Below, piece after piece: positions 17,028 through 23,799 of a DNA stretch of 64,000 nucleotides (position 1 is the first letter of the stretch; every line of letters begins with the position of its first letter). The position numbers and the translations under genes were made by a program. The DNA is taken from contig NZ_JAIBKA010000004.1 in assembly GCF_022603395.1 (NCBI RefSeq), forward strand, positions 310,001-374,000. Reading direction: 5' to 3'. The notes below the pieces were generated by a model. It was not told where the DNA came from, ran no database searches, and worked only from the letters and a program-made list of their open reading frames with translations. Source of the DNA: Desulfoferrobacter suflitae. GTDB taxonomy: Bacteria; Desulfobacterota; Syntrophobacteria; Syntrophobacterales; Syntrophobacteraceae.

Positions 17028-18110
17028 ATGAGTTGGCAAGTAGCTCGAGATATTTCAGAAATTCTCAATAAGGCGGCCGCCGGCGGCGGTATAGACAGAG
17101 CTGAAGCCGTCAGGCTTATGCACATCAATCCGCTCAGTAAAGAAGGCTATGCGCTCATGCAAACAGCCGACCGCCTCTCCCGGCAGACGTTCTGCAACAA
17201 GGGAGAAAGTCATTTCCACATCGGTGTCAATGTCGAGCCCTGCCCCATGGATTGCCGATTCTGTTCGTTGACCAAGGGGGCCGGAATTTTCACCGAGCGA
17301 ACCGAATTCCCCTACCAGCAGGTTCTCGCCTGGGCCAGGCTGGCCGAGGCCCGTTCAGCGGATGCACTGAATATCATGACGACGGGAACCTACTCCTTCG
17401 AGAAGTTATTGGAAATCGGCAAGCTCCTTAAAGGCGCCGTCTCGACGCCGCTTGTGGCCAACACCCGCGATATCAGCCACAAGGAAGGAGAAAGGCTGCT
17501 GGCTGCCGGATTTGTCGGCTTTTACCACGCCGTGCGGCTGGGTGAAGGGAGAGACACGCCGTTCAGCCGGGAAAAACGCATCGCCACCATCAGCGTGCTG
17601 CGGGATGTCGGTTTGTTGTGGATGAACTGTGTGGAGCCTGTGGGACCGGAGCACAGCGTGGAGGAGATTGTCGACCTGATGTTTCTTGCCAGGCAGTATC
17701 GAGCCGCCTATTCGGGTGCCATGCGGCGCATCAACTTCCCGGGCTCTCCCATGAGCAGGTACGGCATGGTGAACGAGCTCGAATTGGCTAAGGTCACCGC
17801 CGTGAGCCGCCTGGTCATGGGCGACATTCCACGGGCTCACTGTACCCACGAGCCCAATGGCACCTCCCTCATGGCCGGTGCGAATCTGCTGTTCCCTGAA
17901 GTCGGATCGAGCCCGCGGGACAATAGACCGGATTCCAGTGAAGGGATCGGACGGGACGCTCGTGCATGTCGAAAAATGCTGATGGAGATGGGTTGGAATC
18001 CCGACCTGCCCTCCAATTGTTTTGGCTCCGTTGCCCGTCAAGTCCCGGTCAACGCGCAAGACGAAAGACTAGGTGCGGAATCCGTGTCAACCGCGACTAC
18101 TACGACTTGA
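17028..18110 (+). CDS. Biotin-synthase-like radical SAM protein
   Basis: A 360-residue enzyme with the radical SAM cluster motif CPMDCRFC at Cys72, Cys76 and Cys79, preceded by FHIGVNVEP. The layout (GGE-like NIMTTGTYSFE strand, TRDISHKEGERLLAAGFVGF, LWMNCVEPVGPEHS, MRRINFPGSP) follows the BioB/HydE/PylB TIM-barrel group. It is not a standard BioB: the AGE[T/I] and arginine-cluster loops differ, and no other bio gene is near. AAAGGAG precedes the ATG. It heads an apparent operon with an NMT1/THI5-type importer, a flavoprotein and a DUF547 protein, which suggests processing of an imported sulfur- or methyl-bearing small molecule. The reaction is unknown. Confidence 0.8.
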   Translation: MSWQVARDISEILNKAAAGGGIDRAEAVRLMHINPLSKEGYALMQTADRLSRQTFCNKGESHFHIGVNVEPCPMDCRFCSLTKGAGIFTERTEFPYQQVLAWARLAEARSADALNIMTTGTYSFEKLLEIGKLLKGAVSTPLVANTRDISHKEGERLLAAGFVGFYHAVRLGEGRDTPFSREKRIATISVLRDVGLLWMNCVEPVGPEHSVEEIVDLMFLARQYRAAYSGAMRRINFPGSPMSRYGMVNELELAKVTAVSRLVMGDIPRAHCTHEPNGTSLMAGANLLFPEVGSSPRDNRPDSSEGIGRDARACRKMLMEMGWNPDLPSNCFGSVARQVPVNAQDERLGAESVSTATTTT

Positions 18111-18169
18111 GCCGCCTTGCCGGCGTTAGAGGTTCATTAACCATCGATGACCTATAAAGGAGTGAAGCC

Positions 18170-19138
18170 ATGCGGTTTTTCGGTAATGTTTTAACAGCGG
18201 TGCTCTGCTCGTTTGCGCTCATGGTTTTGGCGGCGTTCGACGCTGCCGCCGAAGACGGAGTCCGGGTCGGCACGTGGAAAACAGCGCAGACCATTCAGCC
18301 CTTTTTCTACCAGGATTTCTATTCCGGTGAGGAAAAGATTTCGATTTTCCCCTTCACCAACCCGGCGGATCAAAAGACCGCTCTGTTGGCCGGAAGCCTC
18401 GATATGTGCGGCACCACTCTGGCCCATGCCATCCATTCGGCGTCCATGGGGCAGCCGGTGGTGGTTGTCGCCGCCCTGTGCAACAAATGTTCGGCATTGG
18501 TTGTGCAAAAAGATGGTCCCATCCATGCCATCAAAGATCTCAAAGGCAAACGGATCGGCTACGTTCCCGGCACCATGCATGAAATTTTACTGCGGGAGAC
18601 CCTGACACAAAATGGTCTCACTCCCGACAAGGACGTGCAGCTGATGCGCGTCGATTTCTTCGACATGGGAACAGCCCTGGCTCGAGGCGATATCGATGCG
18701 TTCCTCTCCGGTGAACCCTTTCCGACCACGGCCGTCCATCAGGGCTACGGAAGGGTCTTGTCGTATCCCTATTATGATGAAAGTGTCGGCACGATCAATG
18801 CCGGCATGCTGGTGACCCGTGATGCCGTTGAAACGCATCCGGAACTGGTCCAGCGGTTGGTGGCCGCCCATGCTCGGGCGACCGAATATCTTCAGGCCCA
18901 CCCCGATCAATGGCTGAAGCGCGCCGCCGAATTTGGGACATCTCTTGAAATTTTAAAGGAGGCTGCACCGAACATGGAATTGGCATGGACCATGGACGAA
19001 ACGTTCGTCAAGCGCGCACGGGCCCTTGGAGAGCGCATGCAGGCGCTGGGAATCATCGACAGACAGCCGGACTATGAAAAGCTGTTCGATCTCTCTTTTG
19101 TCAACAAGGTGCAGGAAGAACGGAGAAAAGCCCGGTAG
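18170..19138 (+). CDS. ABC-importer substrate-binding protein (NMT1/THI5-like)
   Basis: A 322-residue periplasmic protein with a signal peptide (cleavage likely after DAAAE near residue 27). The NMT1/THI5/SsuA-like fold is seen in VRVGTWKTAQTIQPFFYQD, the ALLAGSLDMCGTTLAHAI hinge, VQKDGPIHAIKDLKGKRIGY and the PELVQRLVAAHARATEYLQA helix. Family members bind thiamine pyrimidine, taurine, alkanesulfonates, nitrate or riboflavin precursors. It sits 59 bases after the radical SAM gene; a ribosome-binding site AAAGGAGTG precedes the ATG. Together with the permease and ATPase it makes a full importer. Two cysteines (ALCNKCSALV) in the binding lobe are unusual. Confidence 0.85.
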   Translation: MRFFGNVLTAVLCSFALMVLAAFDAAAEDGVRVGTWKTAQTIQPFFYQDFYSGEEKISIFPFTNPADQKTALLAGSLDMCGTTLAHAIHSASMGQPVVVVAALCNKCSALVVQKDGPIHAIKDLKGKRIGYVPGTMHEILLRETLTQNGLTPDKDVQLMRVDFFDMGTALARGDIDAFLSGEPFPTTAVHQGYGRVLSYPYYDESVGTINAGMLVTRDAVETHPELVQRLVAAHARATEYLQAHPDQWLKRAAEFGTSLEILKEAAPNMELAWTMDETFVKRARALGERMQALGIIDRQPDYEKLFDLSFVNKVQEERRKAR

Positions 19139-19217
19139 GTTGGTCTTCAGAACTGTGTTAAATGAAACCAGCGGTGGACGAAGTCATCAGCACTTAAGGT
19201 TCAAGGAGCAATAACTT

Positions 19218-19442
19218 ATGAAAACAGTAAAATATGTTTACTGGCAGGATGAAGGCATGTGGCCCGGATACTTGCAAGAATACCCCGACTACTGGACCCA
19301 AGGGGAGACCCCCGAAGCATTGGAGGAAAACCTTAAAGATATTTTCAAGGAACGGTTGGCAAGACACGCCATCAAAATGCTGTGCGATCAAACATGGGAA
19401 TCACCGGCGGATTTTTTTGAGTTTCGACAACGATCAGTCTAA
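19218..19442 (+). CDS. Orphan HicB-like antitoxin
   Basis: A 74-residue protein of the HicB/UPF0150 family with the partial RNase H fold YVYWQDEGMWPGYLQEYPDY and the GETPEALEENLKDIFKERLA helix. HicB proteins usually neutralise a HicA RNA-cutting toxin encoded next to them. No HicA frame is seen on either side, and no DNA-binding tail is evident. It is placed between the binding protein and the permease of an ABC importer, with AAGGAGC before its ATG, so it is either co-opted in that operon or a leftover of an inserted module. Confidence 0.75.
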   Translation: MKTVKYVYWQDEGMWPGYLQEYPDYWTQGETPEALEENLKDIFKERLARHAIKMLCDQTWESPADFFEFRQRSV

Positions 19443-19449
19443 GGCTGCC

Positions 19450-20250
19450 ATGTGGAAAAAAGAAAAATACTTCAACGGTCCGCTCATCCTCCCTTGGATC
19501 ATTCCATGCCTCGGCATTTTGCTTTGGATTATCGTCAGCAAAACCGAGGTGGTCCCCGGTTATCTGCTTCCGCGGCCGCTCGAAATCGGCAAAGCCGGCT
19601 ACAGTTATATCTTCGGCGAGGCAGGAGGTGGTCCTTATGCCGGAAGGTTTCTTGCCGACCTGGGATCGAGCACGGTGCGGGTGGGTTGCGGGTTTGCCCT
19701 GGCCGTGCTGCTTGGGCTCCCGCTGGGGATAGCTTCCGGGCGGCTGCCTTATGTCCATGAGCTTTTCAGCAATTCCATCAACGGGCTGCGCGCCGTCCCC
19801 GGAATCAGCTGGCTGCCGCTGGCCATGATCTGGTTCGGCATCGGCATGAAAACCACCGTCTTTCTGGTGGCCCTGGCGGCATTTTTCCCCATTTACTTGA
19901 ACTCCGCCGCCGGAGCGACCCAGGTCAACCCGCTCTTGCTGCAGGCGGGAGCGATGATGGGCGTGGGTCGGGTGCGCGGCACTTTTGCCATTCTCTTGCC
20001 CGCGGCCATGCCCCATATCATCACAGGCCTCCGTTTGGGCCTCGGAATTTCCTGGGCTTATCTGGTGCTGGGCGAACTTTCCGGAGTTCCCAACGGACTC
20101 GGGGCCATCATCATGGATGCCAGAATGCTGGGCCGAACGGATTTCATCGTCGTCGGCATCATCGTCATTGCGGTGATCGGCCGAGTGAGCGACCGCCTGT
20201 TGACGGTGCTGCTGCGTTCATGTTTCAAAAGCGCCAGGAGGCTGAATTGA
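19450..20250 (+). CDS. ABC-importer permease (SsuC/TauC-like)
   Basis: A 266-residue inner-membrane protein with about six helices and a binding-protein-dependent transport signature. The EAA-like loop reads LLLQAGAMMGVGRVRGTFAI, followed by LPAAMPHIITGLRLGLGISW. NSINGLRAVPGISWLPLAMI is typical of the nitrate/sulfonate/taurine subclass. The ATG at 19450 is eight bases after the HicB stop; the upstream in-frame extension overlaps HicB and is not membrane-like, so it is not used. It pairs with the ATPase whose start overlaps its end. Confidence 0.88.
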   Translation: MWKKEKYFNGPLILPWIIPCLGILLWIIVSKTEVVPGYLLPRPLEIGKAGYSYIFGEAGGGPYAGRFLADLGSSTVRVGCGFALAVLLGLPLGIASGRLPYVHELFSNSINGLRAVPGISWLPLAMIWFGIGMKTTVFLVALAAFFPIYLNSAAGATQVNPLLLQAGAMMGVGRVRGTFAILLPAAMPHIITGLRLGLGISWAYLVLGELSGVPNGLGAIIMDARMLGRTDFIVVGIIVIAVIGRVSDRLLTVLLRSCFKSARRLN

Positions 20251-21038
20251 AAACCCGGGCCAAGGTCATTCCTTTAGCCCGCCGGCCGGGACCGGAGGAT
20301 GCGCTGATTGAAGTCGACGGAGTGAGGAAAGTCTTCCCGGTTGGAGCTTCTTTTCTAACGGTTTTGGATGAAGTTCGTTTTCAAGTGTCGCGGGGTGAGC
20401 TGGTCTGCATCATTGGACGCAGCGGGTGCGGCAAATCGACCCTGCTTAAAATCCTTGCGGGCTTCCTGGCCCCCAGTGCGGGAAAAGTGTTGCTGAACGG
20501 TGAAACTGTCGCCCGCCCGGGTCCCGATCGCTGCATGGTGTTTCAGGAAGATGCTCTCTTCCCCTGGCTGACGGTGCGGGAAAACGTGGCCTTTGGCTTG
20601 AGGGGCAAAGGATTGAGCACTACCGAGGTGCGTGAACAAGTCGATAAATTCCTTGCTCTGGTGGGATTGAGAGAATTTCATAACTACCTGCCGCGGCACA
20701 TCTCCGGCGGCATGAAGCAGCGTGTGGCCTTGGCGCGGGTACTTATTTTGGAGCCCCAGGTGCTGCTCATGGACGAGCCGTTTGCCGCCCTGGATGCACA
20801 GACCCGGGAAGAGATGCAAGACCTGCTGTTGACGCTGTGGCGGCAATTGTCCCACACCATCATTTTTGTGACGCACGATATCACCGAAGCCGTCGCCCTG
20901 GCGGATCGGGTGCTGGTTATGAGCACAGCTCCGGGGCGCATCCAGCAGCAACTCCGGGTCGAGTTGGCGCGGCCCCGCAGAAGAGATCGAGAAGACTTCA
21001 TGGACCTGGCCGGCAAACTCAGCGCCGCGCTGCGCTAG
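20247..21038 (+). CDS. ABC-importer ATPase (SsuB/TauB-like)
   Basis: A 263-residue nucleotide-binding subunit. Walker A GRSGCGKST is at residues 57-65, the Q-loop in MVFQEDALFPWLTV, signature ISGGMKQRVALAR, Walker B LLMDEPFAALD and the switch histidine in FVTHDITEAV. The TTG at 20247 is chosen because AGGAGG at 20236-20241 is ideally spaced for it and the codon overlaps the permease stop (TTGA); an ATG at 20220 in the same frame lacks such a site. It energises import by the preceding binding protein and permease. Confidence 0.9.
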   Translation: MKTRAKVIPLARRPGPEDALIEVDGVRKVFPVGASFLTVLDEVRFQVSRGELVCIIGRSGCGKSTLLKILAGFLAPSAGKVLLNGETVARPGPDRCMVFQEDALFPWLTVRENVAFGLRGKGLSTTEVREQVDKFLALVGLREFHNYLPRHISGGMKQRVALARVLILEPQVLLMDEPFAALDAQTREEMQDLLLTLWRQLSHTIIFVTHDITEAVALADRVLVMSTAPGRIQQQLRVELARPRRRDREDFMDLAGKLSAALR

Positions 21039-21067
21039 AGATGACCTGTTGCATAGGAGGTACCATC

Positions 21068-22678
21068 ATGAACTGCAAAAACACGGTGAGAGTACTGCCC
21101 GAGGACACATACAATCAGACGCTGGTCGGCAATGTTCATCCTCCCTCATGGAAGAATCCCGTGCCCTTCGGTCGCTACAACCTGGTGGTGATCGGAGCGG
21201 GAACGGCGGGTCTGGTGACCGCTGCCGGGGCGGCGGGTTTGGGGGCGAAAGTCGCCCTGATAGAAAGACATTTGATCGGCGGAGATTGTCTTAATGTGGG
21301 CTGCGTGCCGTCCAAAGGAGTGATTCGGGCTTCGCGTGCGGCCCATGAGGTGCGCACGGCGGGGCGCTTTGGTGTCCATATTGACGGCGAGATCGTGGTG
21401 GATTTTGCGGCGGCCATGGAGCGCATGAGAAGGCTGAGGTCAAGGATCAGCTTGCATGATTCGGCGGAACGGTTTCGCAGCCTGGGAGTCGATGTCTATT
21501 TGGGCGACGGCCGTTTCACCGGGGTTGATTCCGTTGAAGTGGCGGGCCAAACCCTCAACTTCAGCAAGGCCGTGATCGCCACCGGCGCAAGAGCCATCGG
21601 GCTGCCCATAGAAGGTCTCGCAGAAGCCGGCTATCTCACCAATGAAACCGTTTTCACTCTGACCGAGCGCCCGCAGCGTCTGGCGGTGGTCGGCGGCGGC
21701 CCACTGGGCTCCGAGCTTGCGCAGGCGTTTCATCGTCTGGGCTCGCAGGTGAGCATTTTTGAAATGTCGGACCACCTGCTGGGCCGGGAGGACAGCGACG
21801 CGGCAGCCATCCTGCAGATGGCTTTTTTGCGGGAAGGAATCGAGTTGCTCTTGCGTGCAAGCCCGAAGAAAATTGAACGGGTCGATGGAGGCAAACGCAT
21901 TATCTTCCAACAGGAGGGTAAAGAGGGAAGCATTGTGGTCGATGAAATCCTTCTCGGTGTTGGCCGCGCCCCCAATGTGGAGGGCCTTGGTCTGGATGCA
22001 GCCGGGGTGGAATACGACAAAAGAAGCGGTGTTTCGGTGAACGACCACCTGCAAACGAGCAACCCGCGCATCTATGCCGCGGGAGACATCTGCCTGCCCT
22101 ATAAGTTCACCCACACGGCGGATGCCACGGCGCGCATCGTGATCCAAAACGCCTTGTTTCACGGCCGCAAAAAATGGACCTCCCTGACGATTCCCTGGTC
22201 GACTTACACCGATCCTGAAGTGGCCCACGTGGGTATGTACGAGAGGGATGCCAAAGAACGAGGCATCGAGGTCGATACCTTCATCCGGCCGCTCAAGGAG
22301 GTCGACCGTGCCATTCTTGACGGGCAAGAGGAGGGATTTGTCAAGGTACACGTGAAAAGAGGAGGCGACAAGATCCTGGGAGCGACCATTGTGGCCAGCC
22401 ACGCCGGAGAAATGATCAACGAGATCAGTCTCGCCATGGTGGGCGGCCTGGGGCTTAAGACCCTGGGAAACGTCATTCACCCTTACCCGACGCAGGCGGA
22501 AGGCGTCAGGCAGACCGCGGACATGTACAACCGCACCCGCCTCACCCCGTTTGTCAAAAAAGTGTTCGCTGTTTGGCTCGGCCTGGTCAGGACGGATTTC
22601 TGGGGCAGGCTGCGCCGCTACAGGCATAATGTCCGGGATGGATTTAAGAGAGTTCTCGGCATGTTGAAGGGCGAATAA
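21068..22678 (+). CDS. Mercuric-reductase-like FAD disulfide oxidoreductase
   Basis: A 536-residue pyridine-nucleotide disulfide oxidoreductase. FAD-binding YNLVVIGAGTAGLVTAAG begins near residue 39, and the redox pair sits in GDCLNVGCVPSK (Cys74, Cys79). The NAD(P)H-binding motif AVVGGGPLGSELAQAF and the second FAD motif IYAAGDIC follow; the dimer-interface end has HPYPTQAEGVRQTADMYNR, where the histidine is catalytic. It lacks the N-terminal heavy-metal domain and the C-terminal cysteine pair of true MerA, so Hg(II) reduction is unlikely. The extra basic C-terminal tail may touch the membrane. AGGAGG precedes the ATG. It may recycle a thiol made or imported by this operon. Confidence 0.85.
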   Translation: MNCKNTVRVLPEDTYNQTLVGNVHPPSWKNPVPFGRYNLVVIGAGTAGLVTAAGAAGLGAKVALIERHLIGGDCLNVGCVPSKGVIRASRAAHEVRTAGRFGVHIDGEIVVDFAAAMERMRRLRSRISLHDSAERFRSLGVDVYLGDGRFTGVDSVEVAGQTLNFSKAVIATGARAIGLPIEGLAEAGYLTNETVFTLTERPQRLAVVGGGPLGSELAQAFHRLGSQVSIFEMSDHLLGREDSDAAAILQMAFLREGIELLLRASPKKIERVDGGKRIIFQQEGKEGSIVVDEILLGVGRAPNVEGLGLDAAGVEYDKRSGVSVNDHLQTSNPRIYAAGDICLPYKFTHTADATARIVIQNALFHGRKKWTSLTIPWSTYTDPEVAHVGMYERDAKERGIEVDTFIRPLKEVDRAILDGQEEGFVKVHVKRGGDKILGATIVASHAGEMINEISLAMVGGLGLKTLGNVIHPYPTQAEGVRQTADMYNRTRLTPFVKKVFAVWLGLVRTDFWGRLRRYRHNVRDGFKRVLGMLKGE

Positions 22679-22706
22679 CCCAAAAAAGAAAGGCTGTGCC
22701 ATGGCT

Positions 22707-22798
22707 GGAGACATCCCCGTTGGAAACGGCTGACGGCGACAACCTTTTCCTGATCAAAAACATCAAGCCAAGGGCGGGATGTCCCCCCGGATGTCTCC
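22707..22798. other. Inverted repeat between flavoprotein and DUF547 genes
   Basis: GGAGACATCC at 22707-22716 and its exact complement GGATGTCTCC at 22789-22798, separated by 72 bases that also hold GATGTCC. It could fold as a long-range stem in the intergenic mRNA, dividing or stabilising the transcript before the DUF547 gene. Confidence 0.3.
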
Positions 22799-22823
22799 CT
22801 CCCTTTATATTGAGGAACGAACA

Positions 22824-23708
22824 ATGAACAGATCTTTAGCGATAAAAAAGTGCGGGGCGCCGCGTCGCCCGTTCATAATTTGGATGGCAATCATCGGGGT
22901 CGCACTGGCCGGTACGGCGCCCGTCGATGCAGCGCCCCGGGCGGAACTGTGGGCCAAATGGAACAGCTATGATGCCTCAAGTCCGACCAGAGTCGATCAT
23001 TCCTCTTGGGGGCGATTTCTGCAAGATTACCTCGTGACCGACGACCCTTCGGGGGTGAACCTGGTGCGCTATTCCAAGGTGACCGAAAGCGATCGCAAAG
23101 AGCTGACCGCCTATCTGGGCCGGTTACAGCAGGTCAAGGTGACGGGACTCAATCGAGCGGAGCAAAAGGCCTATTGGATCAATCTTTACAACGCCCTGAC
23201 GGTGAGGGTCATACTGGACCACTATCCGGTCAAGAGCATCCGTGACATCAAACCATCCTCCGGCCTGCTTGGGCTTTTTGCCGGCGGTCCATGGAAAGCC
23301 AAATTGATCCAGGTCGAAGGCGAAAAGATCTCCCTTGACGATATTGAACATCGTATCCTTCGGCCCATCTGGCGAGACAACCGAGTCCATTATGCGGTCA
23401 ATTGCGCCAGTATCGGCTGTCCAAATTTGCAGCCCAAGCCCTTGACGGCTGAGAACACCGAGTCAGTGTTAAATAAAGCCGCGCGAGACTACATCAATCA
23501 TCCTCGCGGGGTTACGGTGGTCAGCTCCGACAAGTTCATACTCTCTTCCATCTACGATTGGTTCCGGGAAGATTTTGGCGGGTCGCGAGATGCGGTTCTT
23601 AAGCACCTGAAACAATACGCAGGGCCGTCTTTGACTCGACAACTAGAGAACTTCCAGGGAAAAATCGATTACCAGTACGATTGGACCTTGAACGATGCGA
23701 AGCCGTGA
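22824..23708 (+). CDS. Exported DUF547 protein
   Basis: A 294-residue protein with a signal peptide (hydrophobic core IIWMAIIGVALAGTAPV, cleavage after VDAA). The DUF547 domain follows: LNRAEQKAYWINLYNALTVR, ILDHYPVKSIRDIKPSS, LDDIEHRILRPIWRD, and the conserved HYAVNCASIGCPNLQP with two cysteines. It is periplasmic or envelope-bound. The family function is not firmly known; it often lies beside mercuric-reductase-like flavoproteins, as here. The conserved cysteine pair and this neighbour hint at a thiol exchange between the two, which is inference. TGAGGAACG precedes the ATG at 22824, chosen over an upstream in-frame ATG. Confidence 0.85.
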   Translation: MNRSLAIKKCGAPRRPFIIWMAIIGVALAGTAPVDAAPRAELWAKWNSYDASSPTRVDHSSWGRFLQDYLVTDDPSGVNLVRYSKVTESDRKELTAYLGRLQQVKVTGLNRAEQKAYWINLYNALTVRVILDHYPVKSIRDIKPSSGLLGLFAGGPWKAKLIQVEGEKISLDDIEHRILRPIWRDNRVHYAVNCASIGCPNLQPKPLTAENTESVLNKAARDYINHPRGVTVVSSDKFILSSIYDWFREDFGGSRDAVLKHLKQYAGPSLTRQLENFQGKIDYQYDWTLNDAKP

Positions 23709-23799
23709 ACAGTGAGCAGTCATTTGTTTACAATTATTTCTGATTCTCTGGTGTGTGTTGTCATCCGGCATGGCTTCTTTCCCGTATAGAAAAACAGGT

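Noticed and set aside
17028-18110. Biotin synthase bioB
   Set aside because: Only the radical SAM core is shared; no bio genes are adjacent and the neighbours are an importer and redox proteins.
21068-22678. True mercuric reductase of a mer operon
   Set aside because: The C-terminal vicinal cysteines and the N-terminal metal-binding domain are missing, and there is no merR, merT or merP nearby.
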